Below, in pieces: positions 8,964-22,482 of a DNA stretch of 64,000 nucleotides. The position numbers were made by a program, and so were the translations under genes. The stretch spans positions 1-64,000 of the forward strand of contig JARLIS010000024.1 in NCBI GenBank assembly GCA_031291615.1, in the 5' to 3' direction. Below the pieces are notes generated by a model. That model was not told the origin of the DNA. It was given only the letters and a program-made list of their open reading frames with translations, and made no database searches. The DNA is from Parvibaculum sp. GTDB lineage: Bacteria; Pseudomonadota; Alphaproteobacteria; Parvibaculales; Parvibaculaceae. Positions within the stretch are counted from its first letter, which is position 1. The number at the start of each line of letters is the position of its first letter.

Positions 8964-9294
8964 GGATTCTCCCTCCGAACCTGGTGATCCGAACGGCCAA
9001 CTCCCCAGCGGCCGCATCGGAACTGGACTGAAATATTGACTGCAACTGTCGCCAAATAACGATCCGGCGCTTAATCCGACACCACCCCGCCTGTTTATTA
9101 TCGGGCAAGCTCGCCTTCATGCCCAGCGACAACGGCAGGTTTTCATTCTCCTGTTGGCTCACACCTGTAGGTCGTTCCTGCACCGTTACGAAACGCTACA
9201 GATTTCAACATTCTCCGCCCGCGAATTCCCCCATCTTGAGATCAAGAAAAGAATAAATCGGCAAATCCGAAGACAAGGTTGAGAGGACCCGATC
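8964..9294. other. Intergenic region, no recognised feature
   Basis: These 331 bases separate the response regulator start from a small plus-strand ORF. The stretch 9040-9270 is comparatively AT-rich and probably holds the promoters of both, but I find no clear -35/-10 pair, long inverted repeat or RNA gene. GAGAGGA at 9281-9287 is the ribosome site of the ORF at 9295. Confidence 0.4.
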
Positions 9295-9468
9295 ATGGAC
9301 GACAAATATTTGTCGAGCGATGAAGCCATGACCCCGCTCGACGACGTTCTGACCGACCTCACCGTTGCGGTGCGAAGCCTGAACGACACCGAGTTGCGGG
9401 AGCTGCTGGTGGCCTTGCTGTCCGAATGGCGCGATCGGCGGGGCGCCGCGATATCGCTCCCCAACTAG
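9295..9468 (+). CDS. Small acidic hypothetical protein
   Basis: A 57-residue ORF with GAGAGGA 7 bases before its ATG. The product is acidic and Leu/Asp-rich, with an amphipathic stretch (LDDVLTDLTVAVRSLNDTELRELLVALL) likely to form two helices, and ends in a basic patch WRDRRG. There is no signal peptide and no family I know. Support is the ribosome site, codon use like its neighbours and the otherwise empty region. Confidence 0.55.
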   Translation: MDDKYLSSDEAMTPLDDVLTDLTVAVRSLNDTELRELLVALLSEWRDRRGAAISLPN

Positions 9469-9521
9469 TCCGATCGGGCCATCCGTCACCGGGATCATCG
9501 CGCCGCTCTCCGCCATGGCCT

Positions 9522-9986
9522 CTATTGCGCCGTGCTGTGCGGACGAGCCTTGTCCCCGCCGGCCGCCGTCTTGTCGCTGGCCTGGCTCGCGCAGGAATAG
9601 CCCCAGGCGAGGCTCGTCGCCAGATCGACGCTGGCCGGCAGGTCGCTGATCTGCGGCTTCTGTTGCAGGAGGTTCAGAAACAGCAGGCGAACCTGCTCGC
9701 CGCTGACGCCGCTTGCCGGCAGACAGAAGGAGACCGAGCCGAGATCGCGGCGCACCAGCCCGTAATGTCCAAGAAAACCTTGAATATAGGAGCCGCAGAC
9801 GAGAAGGCGTTCGCGCTCGCCGGCATCTATGTTGTGAGAGTCTTGCGGGTTGGCGCAGACCTTCTGCAAGTCCGAACCCGTCTGGAGATAGTAGTGCTGC
9901 TGGCCGGGCTCCAGCGCGGCCATGGCTTGGGTGGTGCCGAGAACGGCCATCGCGCCGACGGCAAGTATGTGATGAACCCTTTTCAT
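9522..9986 (-). CDS. Secreted Rap1a/Tai-like protein
   Basis: A 154-residue protein with a Sec signal peptide (MKRVHHILAVGAMAVLGTTQAMA) and a mature domain with four cysteines spaced as in the Rap1a/Tai family: KVCANPQ, LVCGSYIQGF, SFCLPASGVSGEQV and WGYSCAS. Family members include immunity proteins for type VI amidases, but most genomic copies have no adjacent effector and neither does this one. The start at 9986 has GGGGAG upstream. I would call it a periplasmic protein of unknown function. Confidence 0.72.
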   Translation of the reverse strand: MKRVHHILAVGAMAVLGTTQAMAALEPGQQHYYLQTGSDLQKVCANPQDSHNIDAGERERLLVCGSYIQGFLGHYGLVRRDLGSVSFCLPASGVSGEQVRLLFLNLLQQKPQISDLPASVDLATSLAWGYSCASQASDKTAAGGDKARPHSTAQ

Positions 9987-10188
9987 CTCGATCTCCCCGA
10001 TTTCATGACGGAACCGCTTGTCTGCTCCGTAGGCCAATCAAAAGCAGGAAAACTCTATCAACTTCGCTCAGACAAAATATTTGCAAAGGGTGCGGTTTTG
10101 TCGTCGTTCGTAGCGCGGGACACACACGGACTGTTCGTTAACATCGCTTTTTCGCACAAAGGCATCGTTATCCCGCTCCGCCGCATCG

Positions 10189-11607
10189 TTAACGGCCCGT
10201 GCGGGGCAGCGCGGCCGCGCGTAGCGAAACATTGGGCCTGAGCACCAGCCTCGCTTGCGGCATGACATTGGCGGCGTTCAGAACCCGGATATGCGCGCGT
10301 CGAGCGAATGTCGCGAGAATGAGAACGGCCTCGAGAACGGCGAAGCTCGCGCCGATGCAGATGCGTGGACCGCCGCCGAAGGGCAGATAGGCATAGCGCG
10401 GCGTGGTCCGCGTGTCGTCGCCGAGAAACCGCGAAGGATCGAAGCGATCCGGCTCGCGCCAATGGCGACGATGCCGATGCATCAGCCATGGCGAAATGAG
10501 TATGCGTTGCCCGGCGGGCAGCTCGACGCCGGCCGGCGTTTCGTCGTCCTCGCTCGTCATGCGCATGATGTTGGCGACGGGCGGATAGAGCCGCAGCGCC
10601 TCGTCGATCACCGCGCGCGTATAGGGCAGGGCGGACGCGTCGTCCGCCGTCAGCGATTGCGCGCCGGCCACTTCGTCGACCTCGCTCTGCACGCGGCGCA
10701 TGGCCTCGGGGTGAAGCGTCAGCAGATACCATGCCCAGGTCAACGTATTTGCGGTCGTTTCATGGCCCGCCAGCAGGAATGTCGCCACCTCGTCGCGCAC
10801 CTGATCGACGCTCATCTCCTGCCCGCTGTCGGCGCGGGACGCGACCATCAGCCGCGAAAGCAGCGTGTCGTCGTGTTCCTTGTGCTTGGCCGCCTCGATG
10901 ATGCGGCGGGCGAATATGTCGAGCCCGCGGCGTCCCGGCTTCACCAGCCGGTCGATGAAGCCATCCCGCGCCCATGGCGGGAGAAAGGCGCCGGCCAGGA
11001 ACATCGCCGGAAATTTGTCGAGCGTGCTTGTGACGGAGTGGGCGATGCCGTCGAAATCGTCGCCTATGTCGGCGCCGAGAACGCTGGAGCCGATAATGTC
11101 GAGCGTCAGCCGCGTCATTTCATGATCGATGGCGAAGGGCTTCCCGCTTTCGAGCAGGCGCCCGACCGAGCGTTCCGCCGCGGCGACGAACAGGGGCGCG
11201 AATTCGCGGACGCTTGAATGCTGGAATATGGGGGCGGCAAGCTTCCGGTTGCGCCGCCAGACGTCGCCGTCCGCCGTCAGCAGGCCCTGCCCGAGCAGCG
11301 GTTTCAGAATGGCGAGCTGATTGTCGTCCTTGGGATAGTTGGCGGCATTGGTGACGAGAATGTGCCGGATCGTCTCCGGTTCGTTGACGAGCACGCCGCG
11401 CGCGGCGCTGGCGATGCCGACGCGGAAGTCGGAAAAATCCGCTTCGTACCAGTGGTCCGGATAGGAAGCGATGAGGTTGGCGAGAAGATGAGGCCTGAGC
11501 AGCGCGGCTGAAAGGCCGGGCGTCCTGAGCGGCGGAACGGGCCGCGCGGGAATGGGCCACGCAGGAACGGGATCGCCGAAAACTTCCGCCGCACTTTGTG
11601 CCGTCAT
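10189..11607 (-). CDS. Cytochrome P450
   Basis: A 472-residue P450. Visible landmarks are the I-helix LLAGHETTANT, the ExxR helix EALR, and the heme loop FGGGPRICIG with the thiolate Cys near residue 417. The sequence is soluble with a proline-rich N-terminus (PAWPIPARPVPPL). The heme loop is of the broad class-II-like bacterial type rather than the CYP153 alkane-hydroxylase type. No reductase is adjacent; the 2Fe-2S ferredoxin at 60.7-61.0 kb could be a donor but this is speculative. The substrate is unknown. Confidence 0.95.
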   Translation of the reverse strand: MTAQSAAEVFGDPVPAWPIPARPVPPLRTPGLSAALLRPHLLANLIASYPDHWYEADFSDFRVGIASAARGVLVNEPETIRHILVTNAANYPKDDNQLAILKPLLGQGLLTADGDVWRRNRKLAAPIFQHSSVREFAPLFVAAAERSVGRLLESGKPFAIDHEMTRLTLDIIGSSVLGADIGDDFDGIAHSVTSTLDKFPAMFLAGAFLPPWARDGFIDRLVKPGRRGLDIFARRIIEAAKHKEHDDTLLSRLMVASRADSGQEMSVDQVRDEVATFLLAGHETTANTLTWAWYLLTLHPEAMRRVQSEVDEVAGAQSLTADDASALPYTRAVIDEALRLYPPVANIMRMTSEDDETPAGVELPAGQRILISPWLMHRHRRHWREPDRFDPSRFLGDDTRTTPRYAYLPFGGGPRICIGASFAVLEAVLILATFARRAHIRVLNAANVMPQARLVLRPNVSLRAAALPRTGR

Positions 11608-11833
11608 GAAACGCTTCTCCAGCCTTGATCGGGACGTTCATTTCCAATGCCCCCATATGCACGCGCGAAGGGGCGGGAAAAGAGTGCCGATCCGGCCAAT
11701 CGCGGGAGCGAATCCGGCCAAGTGCGATGGCGTTATGCCGAACAAAAACGCACGCAAGCGCACACGGCTCTACACCAGTTAATGGCGGCGAGGCGGTAGC
11801 GTCATCACACAAACCCGGAAAGGGGAGGATGAG

Positions 11834-12727
11834 ATGCAACAGTTGAAATCTTTGAGGAATGTGTTGCTGGCGACGAGCGCCCTTGTGCTGCTTGCCGCCT
11901 GCGCGAGCGACGGCACCGGTTCGTCGCTGGGAGGCGGCGGTAGCGGCGGCGGTGCAAGCTCGTCCTCCGTCCCGCAATTGGGCGTAACCGGAACCGGCGG
12001 CGCAACGAGCGCGCTCGGCGTCTCGGCGCTGACCGATCCGATACTCGGCACCGGCGGCGTGCTCGGCGGTGGCAGCAACGGGGAGCTCGGGAGTCAGATA
12101 CCCGCCGATCAGTTGAAGCCGCTTTCCAGCCAGCTCGCACCTGTGGCGGCCCAGATCGCCAGCGCGCTTCCGCTGTCGACCGTCACGAGTCAGCTTCCGG
12201 ATCTCGGCGTGGCCGGCACGGGCGGGTTGCTTGACGACGTGGCGGGTCAGGATCCGCTGACCGGCATCGTCGGCACCAATGGCGTGGTCGGCACGCTTGT
12301 TGGCGGCGGCAACTCCGGCGCGCTCGGCAATGTGGTGCCTGCGGGCAGCGTCCCGTCTCTGCCGGGTCTGCCCGGCGGTCTGCCTTCGGGTCTCCCCTCG
12401 GGCCTCGCACTGCCCGGTGGCGATCCGACGGCGGTCATCACCTCGCTGGCCGGCGGCCTTACCAGCGGCACGGGACAGACCGCGCTGACGAACATTGTGA
12501 GTGCGGGCACGTCAAATCCGAACGGGACGGTTCAGGGCCTGCTGACATCGGTGTCGGGCGTTGCGGGCGGCGCCGGCGGCGTCGGCGGCGCCGGCGGCGC
12601 CAGCGCCGTCAGCGGCCTCGGGAATACCGTGTCGAGCGTCCTTCCCGCGCCTGTGGCGACGCCGGTCAAAGGCGCGCTGACCCAGGTCTCGACGGCGCTT
12701 GCTCCGGTCACGTCCGCCTTGCCGTGA
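11834..12727 (+). CDS. Glycine-rich secreted lipoprotein
   Basis: A 297-residue product with a lipoprotein signal (LLATSALVLLAACASD) and a very low-complexity mature part rich in Gly, Ser, Thr, Leu and Val, including SSLGGGGSGGGASSSS, repeated GTGG motifs, PSLPGLPGGLPSGLPSGL and VAGGAGGVGGAGG. It resembles proteins annotated as collagen-like or glycine-rich lipoproteins in other Proteobacteria but lacks regular Gly-X-Y periodicity. GGGGAGGATGAG precedes the start, and a strong terminator follows, so it is probably monocistronic. A surface structural role is inferred from composition. Confidence 0.8.
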   Translation: MQQLKSLRNVLLATSALVLLAACASDGTGSSLGGGGSGGGASSSSVPQLGVTGTGGATSALGVSALTDPILGTGGVLGGGSNGELGSQIPADQLKPLSSQLAPVAAQIASALPLSTVTSQLPDLGVAGTGGLLDDVAGQDPLTGIVGTNGVVGTLVGGGNSGALGNVVPAGSVPSLPGLPGGLPSGLPSGLALPGGDPTAVITSLAGGLTSGTGQTALTNIVSAGTSNPNGTVQGLLTSVSGVAGGAGGVGGAGGASAVSGLGNTVSSVLPAPVATPVKGALTQVSTALAPVTSALP

Positions 12728-12756
12728 TTTGAACTATCCGCGCTTCGAGAACGATA

Positions 12757-12789
12757 CAGGCGGGGTCGATGCCCCGCCTGTTTCCTTTG
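12757..12789 (+). terminator. Rho-independent terminator after the glycine-rich lipoprotein
   Basis: Perfect 9-bp stem CAGGCGGGG / CCCCGCCTG with a 6-base loop, followed by TTTCCTTT. It lies 30 bases after the lipoprotein stop and separates it from the convergent alkylsulfatase. Confidence 0.85.
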
Positions 12790-12809
12790 CGCCCGCATCC
12801 GTGTCGCCT

Positions 12810-14669
12810 CTAGGGCGTGACGATGGGGAAGTTCGCGACAATGGGTTCGATCAGGCCGACAAGCGCGTCGTAAAGCGTTGCGTCCCCTTCGATCGAAACA
12901 TTGCCCGATGAGACGAGCGGGGCAACCGGCACGCCCGCAAGCAGCGTCATCAGAAATTCCACGCGCTTCATGCGGATGGTGGCGCCCGCCGAGGCGTCGC
13001 GAATGCCGGTCTCGTGGATCAGGACGCCGTTCTCGACTGTAATGAGATGCGTCTCGCCGCGATCGGTAAGTTCGACATTGATCATGAACCGCCGCTCGGA
13101 AGCCTTCTGCGGATTGACGCGGACGGCCGCGAAATCGAGCAGCATCGGCGTGGTCGTCGCCGCCAGAACGTCGGCATGCGCTCCTGCGGAGGGGAGTTGC
13201 ATGACGCCGGTGCGAAGCTCCTGCGCGCCCGTGAGATAGATGTTGCGCCAGGTGCCGGCCTCGGACTGGAAGCCGAGCTGCGTATAGACGGCGGCGAGTT
13301 GCTCGCGCGCCTCTTTATTCGCGTCGTCGGCAAAGACGACATGGTTGAGCAGCGTCGCCGCCCAGCGAAGCTCGCCGGCAGCCGTTGCCTTTTCCGCGAG
13401 CGCCATGACGGCTTTCGCCCCGCCCATGGCCTCGACATATCGCTTGGCCGCCGGTTCCGGCGGCAGCGGATTGAGGTTCGCGGGATTTGCGTCGTACCAG
13501 CCGAGATAGCGCTGATAGACCGCCTTCGAATTGTGGCTCATCGTGCCGTAATAGCCGCGGTTGAACCATTGTTTCGCCAGCACGTCGGGCAGCTTCAGAA
13601 CTTCGGCGATTTCCGTCGCCGTGAAGCCCGCATTCATCAGCCGCACCGTCTGGTCGTGCAGGAACTTATAGGCGTCGCGATGGCTGGTGAGAAAGCCCAC
13701 GATCTCTTCCGTGCCGAAGCGCGGAATGCCGTGCGCGGCGAACATCGCGTCGCTCTTGTCGCCGAAGAGACGGATGGATTCCGTCAGATAATCCGCCCAG
13801 GCCTTAGCGTCGCGCACCAGCGCGCCGCGCGCGGGCAGAAGATTGTGCATGGTGAGGTTCGCATTCTCGGCCATGAAGAGAGCGCGGAACTGCGGCAGGT
13901 AGAAATTCATCTCGGACGGCGCTTCCGTGCCGGGCGTCAACTGGAAGACCATCGTGACGTCGCCCACCGTGATCTCCTGGCCGGTATGCGTGACGTCTAT
14001 CGTCGGCGCGATCAGCGAAACCGTGCCCATCGACGGACGCGGACCGAGGCCGCAGGTCATCTCGCCATGCGTGCCGTGCGGCAGCGTGAGCCCGAACTGG
14101 AAACGCGCGCGGCGCAGCATGGCCGGGCCGGCGATGATGTTCTCGGAGACGGCTTCCTTGAGAAACCCTTCCGGCGCAATGATCGAAACGGCGCCGGACG
14201 CCACCTCGTCTGCTGTCGTGACGCCGCCGACGCCGCCATAGTGATCGGTGTGGCTGTGCGAATAGACAACGGAGAGAACGGGTTTCTTGCCGAGATGCTG
14301 GGTGACAAGCTCATAGGCGGCGCGCGCCGCCTCGACCGAGGTCAGCGGATCGACGACGATCCAGCCCTTGCCGGCATCGATGAAAGTCACGGTCGACACG
14401 TCGAAACCGCGAACCTGATAGATGCGCTCGGCGACTTTGAAGAGGCCGTGCTTCGTCAGGATCTGCGCCTGCCGCCAGAGGCTCGGATTGGTCGTATCCG
14501 CTGCCGTGCCATCCAGGAAATCATAGGCCGACAGATCGTAGGCGACGCCGCCGGCATCGCGCTTGATCACCGGATCGCTGCGCGTGGCGATGAAACCGCG
14601 TTCGGAGAAATCGAAATCCTTGCGGTCGTCCGCGGCCACGAGCTGGCGCACTTCTTCATTCGTCGTCAT
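12810..14669 (-). CDS. SdsA1/BDS1-type alkylsulfatase (metallo-beta-lactamase fold)
   Basis: A 619-residue metallo-beta-lactamase-fold hydrolase of the class III alkylsulfatase family that releases sulfate from primary or secondary alkyl sulfates. The metal motif HSHTDHYGG is near residues 138-145 and GTEAPSEMNFYLP and MAENANLTMHN supply later ligands; the dimerisation domain and a C-terminal SCP2-like domain (LLDFAAVRVNPQ to the end) follow. There is no signal peptide, unlike secreted SdsA1. The start at 14669 has GGAGGG upstream. A paralogue is at 55.3-57.2 kb; this copy reads MHNLLPARG and AAHGIPRFG where the other reads MHNIYTPRG and ASHHWPRWG. Confidence 0.88.
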   Translation of the reverse strand: MTTNEEVRQLVAADDRKDFDFSERGFIATRSDPVIKRDAGGVAYDLSAYDFLDGTAADTTNPSLWRQAQILTKHGLFKVAERIYQVRGFDVSTVTFIDAGKGWIVVDPLTSVEAARAAYELVTQHLGKKPVLSVVYSHSHTDHYGGVGGVTTADEVASGAVSIIAPEGFLKEAVSENIIAGPAMLRRARFQFGLTLPHGTHGEMTCGLGPRPSMGTVSLIAPTIDVTHTGQEITVGDVTMVFQLTPGTEAPSEMNFYLPQFRALFMAENANLTMHNLLPARGALVRDAKAWADYLTESIRLFGDKSDAMFAAHGIPRFGTEEIVGFLTSHRDAYKFLHDQTVRLMNAGFTATEIAEVLKLPDVLAKQWFNRGYYGTMSHNSKAVYQRYLGWYDANPANLNPLPPEPAAKRYVEAMGGAKAVMALAEKATAAGELRWAATLLNHVVFADDANKEAREQLAAVYTQLGFQSEAGTWRNIYLTGAQELRTGVMQLPSAGAHADVLAATTTPMLLDFAAVRVNPQKASERRFMINVELTDRGETHLITVENGVLIHETGIRDASAGATIRMKRVEFLMTLLAGVPVAPLVSSGNVSIEGDATLYDALVGLIEPIVANFPIVTP

Positions 14670-14780
14670 CGGCGTCCCTCCATTGTCCCTTTGACGGACG
14701 CTAGCAGAGCGCCGAGGCATGACTGTAACTGAGGTTACAATTCAGGGCCGTGAAATTTCGGGAATGGCGGTTGAGAAGTG

Positions 14781-14840
14781 CGAAGTCCCCCGGTCAACGG
14801 GTCGGTGGGGCGCCGGGGAATGTTGCTCCGGGGGGCTTCG
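14781..14840 (-). other. Large hairpin in a predicted leader or small RNA
   Basis: The arms CGAAGTCCCCC (14781-14791) and GGGGGCTTCG (14831-14840) pair over ten base pairs with one bulged base and enclose about 39 bases. On the minus strand this lies just downstream of the predicted start of transcription from promoter element 1 and ~110 bases before the alkylsulfatase gene. It could be a structured 5' leader of that gene or part of a small RNA. No known riboswitch class is recognised. Confidence 0.3.
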
Positions 14841-14877
14841 TCTACCGCCTCGATCCAAGGAGGGATGAGGCATGACG

Positions 14878-14920
14878 AGATTGTCATTTTCGGACCCCGC
14901 CGGGAACGCTCGGAATCTAC
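14878..14920 (-). promoter_or_regulatory. GTA-NN-TTCCGA promoter element, copy 1
   Basis: The minus strand reads GTAGATTCCGA at 14920-14910, then 26 bases, then the -10-like hexamer CAATCT at 14883-14878. This matches the layout of four other copies. No protein gene starts directly downstream; transcription would run leftward through the hairpin at 14781-14840 toward the alkylsulfatase. Confidence 0.55.
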
Positions 14921-14945
14921 TCACGCTGAAGGGGCGTTGAACGCA

Positions 14946-14977
14946 GCGAAAACCCGGCGCTTCGAGAGCGCCGGGTT
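14946..14977 (-). terminator. Terminator after the His/Asn/Trp-rich protein gene
   Basis: Perfect 11-bp stem AACCCGGCGCT / AGCGCCGGGTT with a 5-base loop (14951-14977). On the minus strand it ends in GGGTTTTCG, giving a U-run. It closes the minus-strand unit 15657-14998. Confidence 0.8.
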
Positions 14978-14997
14978 CCGATGAAGTCTTTCAGGAT

Positions 14998-15273
14998 CTA
15001 GTTGTGGTCGTGCCAGCCATGATCCCTGTCGCGATTGTGATTCCAGTTGTGATAGGACGGCCCCTGCTTGGCCCTGTAGTCGCGCGCTTCATGCGAATTG
15101 CGCCAGCGATGCCAATGATGGGCGTGGTCCCAATAGCCGTCCTGATAGGCGAAGGCGACATTGCCCAGATTGAGCGAAATGCCGACCTCCGCGGCGCTCG
15201 CCGCGCCAGCCATCGACAAGGTCGCGCCGGCCAGGCCAAGGGCCAGAACGGCCCCTCTGATTGCAGTCTTCAT
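14998..15273 (-). CDS. Secreted His/Asn/Trp-rich small protein
   Basis: A 91-residue protein with a Sec signal peptide (MKTAIRGAVLALGLAGATLS, ending AASAAE) and a mature part dense in His, Asn, Asp, Arg and Trp (WDHAHHWHRWRNSHE, NWNHNRDRDHGWHDHN). The composition suggests metal binding in the periplasm; similar small proteins are common in Rhizobiales but uncharacterised. The start at 15273 has GAAGGAACC upstream. It follows the two-helix membrane protein gene by 93 bases on the same strand and may share promoter element 2. Confidence 0.78.
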   Translation of the reverse strand: MKTAIRGAVLALGLAGATLSMAGAASAAEVGISLNLGNVAFAYQDGYWDHAHHWHRWRNSHEARDYRAKQGPSYHNWNHNRDRDHGWHDHN

Positions 15274-15366
15274 GTTCGGTTCCTTCGGTATCGCCGGCCG
15301 CCGCACTTATGCGGACTGTGTCGGCTTCGGGTGAAATGCGCTCGGGAGGAAAGCAGCGGAAGGCCG

Positions 15367-15657
15367 CTAGTTCCCGGCGCCGTGGTAGAAAATGCCCGGA
15401 AGAAGCGCCATGCTCGCCTTCGCCAGGCGCTCGTCGCGGCTGCGGCTGAAGGCTTCCACATGATTGAGCAACGCGGCGATGCCGCCGAGGGTTCCCGCAC
15501 CGATCGCTCCGCCGACGACAAACGCCAGAACGACCGTGCTCATCATGCTGGTGGAGAGAAGATTGGCGAGGCCGCACATGACGAATGCATAGGCGACGCC
15601 GGCAATGGTGCCCAGGATTGCGGCGTGAGATGTATTGAAAGCCTTCGATGCGATCAT
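15367..15657 (-). CDS. Small two-helix membrane protein
   Basis: A 96-residue product with hydrophobic segments around residues 13-35 (AILGTIAGVAYAFVMCGLANLL) and 40-64 (STVVLAFVVGGAIGAGTLGGIAALL), then a short basic tail. I do not recognise a family. Promoter element 2 lies ~70 bases before its start, and the neighbours are small envelope proteins. A stress-related membrane role is inference from context. Confidence 0.72.
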   Translation of the reverse strand: MIASKAFNTSHAAILGTIAGVAYAFVMCGLANLLSTSMMSTVVLAFVVGGAIGAGTLGGIAALLNHVEAFSRSRDERLAKASMALLPGIFYHGAGN

Positions 15658-15723
15658 GCCCGTTTCTCCACTTGTCGATGGGAGCGCACCTTGACTGGCT
15701 TCGCGCCTCGACCGTTGACAAGG

Positions 15724-15766
15724 ATATTGAGGTCGCGATGCGCCGAGCGATAGGTTCGGAATATAC
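15724..15766 (-). promoter_or_regulatory. GTA-NN-TTCCGA promoter element, copy 2
   Basis: The minus strand reads GTATATTCCGA at 15766-15756, 26 bases, then CAATAT at 15729-15724 as -10. It points at the membrane protein gene 15657-15367 and, through it, the His-rich protein gene. Confidence 0.65.
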
Positions 15767-15799
15767 GCAGGCGAGACCTGGCCCGGTCTCCGGCCGGCT

Positions 15800-16327
15800 T
15801 CAGCGGCCTTCGTCCTGCACTTCCTTGATGGCGATCAGAACGGAATGCGGGTCCGACGGCGTCGACATGGCGAGCGCCTGGTCGTCGACGCGATCCGATA
15901 TCATCGGATTGTCGCGGCGACCTTCTTCGAGAAGCTGGATGATTTTCGACGCCTTCTGATCGTTGAGTATGGCGAGTTCGAGGTTGAGTTGTTCGCGGTG
16001 GCTGGACAGCTGGTCCTCGCGGCGCTGCGTCGAAAGAATGAGCGCGGCGACATAGAGCCCCATCGCACTCAGCGCGCCCTGAAGCAAGGCGAATGGCGGC
16101 GGGTCCATCGGCCTGAAGCCTGCGAAACCCGCAACGAGATTTGCGGCCATCCACAGGATGATCGTCAGGGTGAGGCCGACCAGAAAGCCCGGATGTCCCA
16201 CAAAGGCGGTAATCCGGTCCACGATCTGCTGGACGCCGCCCGTTTCCTGCCGGTGCTCGGTGCGAAGCTGCTCCGTCGCCTTTGCAATATCGTGGCTGGT
16301 CAACAGACTGGGAACGGCATCTTTCAT
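15800..16327 (-). CDS. DUF1003 membrane protein
   Basis: A 175-residue protein of the DUF1003 family. It has an N-terminal soluble helix, then VDRITAFVGHPGFLVGLTLTIILWMAANL and a second membrane helix LLQGALSAMGLYVAALIL, followed by the typical STQRREDQLSSHREQLNLELAI segment and a polar C-terminus with an acidic tail. The function of the family is unknown. The start at 16327 was chosen for its CGAGGCG site. It lies 95 bases downstream of the small membrane protein gene 16647-16423 and may be co-transcribed with it from element 3. Confidence 0.85.
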   Translation of the reverse strand: MKDAVPSLLTSHDIAKATEQLRTEHRQETGGVQQIVDRITAFVGHPGFLVGLTLTIILWMAANLVAGFAGFRPMDPPPFALLQGALSAMGLYVAALILSTQRREDQLSSHREQLNLELAILNDQKASKIIQLLEEGRRDNPMISDRVDDQALAMSTPSDPHSVLIAIKEVQDEGR

Positions 16328-16422
16328 TCGGCGCCTCGCGGTCAACAAAAACACGGTGCCGTGCGAAATCTCGGAGAAAAAGTCGCCGTATCGGCGTCGC
16401 CGAATTTCACCGCGCTGTCGGC

Positions 16423-16647
16423 TTAGACTCGCTTGTAGAGGCCCGCGCCGACCACAAGGAGGCCGAGCAGCACGGCGCCGGCGCTGAGAAGGGGCGGAAC
16501 GGTGTGCGCGGTGCTTTCCGTCGTCTGAAGTCGAAGGTCGCCGACGCGAGCCACGTCTTCGGTCTTCTGGGTCGTGAAGATCGGTATCGCGAAGCCGAGA
16601 AGACCAAGCAGCACAATGGTCACGCCGCTCATTACCATGCGATTCAT
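16423..16647 (-). CDS. Small two-helix membrane protein of stress-gene type
   Basis: A 74-residue protein with two membrane helices (VTIVLLGLLGFAIPIFTT and LLSAGAVLLGLLVVGAGLY) joined by a loop VGDLRLQTTESTAHTVPP. This hairpin layout with a conserved-looking loop occurs in many small bacterial stress-induced membrane proteins; no function is known. AAAGGA lies just before the start at 16647. Promoter element 3 is ~90 bases upstream. Confidence 0.78.
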   Translation of the reverse strand: MNRMVMSGVTIVLLGLLGFAIPIFTTQKTEDVARVGDLRLQTTESTAHTVPPLLSAGAVLLGLLVVGAGLYKRV

Positions 16648-16705
16648 GAAGCTATTCCTTTGGGTGGAGCGAGTGAGGACGCGCGAAGCCGGATTGCGAG
16701 TGATG

Positions 16706-16748
16706 TTCATAAACCCGCAGGCGCGAACCGGGACAGACTCGGAAAATA
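16706..16748 (-). promoter_or_regulatory. GTA-NN-TTCCGA promoter element, copy 3
   Basis: The minus strand reads GTATTTTCCGA at 16748-16738, 26 bases, then TTATGA at 16711-16706 as -10. It points at the small membrane protein gene 16647-16423. Confidence 0.65.
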
Positions 16749-16807
16749 CCTATGATGGAAGACGTTCCGGCGTCGCGCGATGCATGACCGTCGCGGGTGG
16801 CCGCCGT

Positions 16808-16852
16808 TTAAAAAGCCGCGGCCCCGTCCGCCTTTCGGCAACCGGGGCCGCG
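16808..16852 (-). terminator. Terminator after the SYLF protein gene
   Basis: A 10-bp GC stem CGCGGCCCCG / CGGGGCCGCG (16817-16826 and 16843-16852) around a 16-base loop. On the minus strand it is followed by GCTTTTTAAA. It ends the collagen-like/SYLF unit. Confidence 0.82.
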
Positions 16853-16872
16853 ACCGATTTATTCGCTGCGGT

Positions 16873-22395
<5,523 letters not shown>

Positions 22396-22410
22396 CTCGA
22401 CGCGCGCTAG

Positions 22411-22454
22411 GTATTTTCCGATCCTGTCTTGGCCGCTCCGCCGCGCGCTAGTCT
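22411..22454 (+). promoter_or_regulatory. GTA-NN-TTCCGA promoter element, copy 5
   Basis: The plus strand reads GTATTTTCCGA at 22411-22421, 27 bases, then TAGTCT at 22449-22454 as -10. It lies between the fusion-regulator stop and the DUF3309 gene. The bases between element and -10 resemble those of copy 4 (GGCCG, then CCG-Y-CGCGCGC). Confidence 0.68.
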
Positions 22455-22482
22455 CAGTCTTATTCACGCTGAGGAGCCGCGC

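Larger units (their letters stand above)
14670..14997. other. Intergenic region with promoter and hairpins
   Basis: The 328 bases between the alkylsulfatase start and a minus-strand small gene contain three items listed separately: copy 1 of the GTA-NN-TTCCGA element, a large hairpin at 14781-14840, and a terminator for the gene to the right. A plus-strand 22-codon ORF with a good ribosome site (AAGGAGGG, ATG at 14872) also lies here but overlaps the promoter element and is weakly supported. Confidence 0.5.

Noticed and set aside
9522..9986. Type VI immunity gene
   Set aside because: The Rap1a-like fold is visible, but there is no effector or type VI gene nearby, so an immunity role is not supported.
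13014..14732. 572-codon plus-strand frame opposite the alkylsulfatase
   Set aside because: Antisense shadow without a family match; the minus-strand alkylsulfatase with all metal motifs is the real gene.
14872..14940. Plus-strand 22-codon ORF with AAGGAGGG ribosome site
   Set aside because: It overlaps promoter element copy 1, is very short and has no recognisable product; the ribosome-site match may be chance.
14905..14940. EcfG-type general stress promoter (GGAAC ... CGTT)
   Set aside because: GGAAC and CGTT occur on the plus strand but with wrong spacing, and the stress genes are read from the opposite orientation of the conserved motif.
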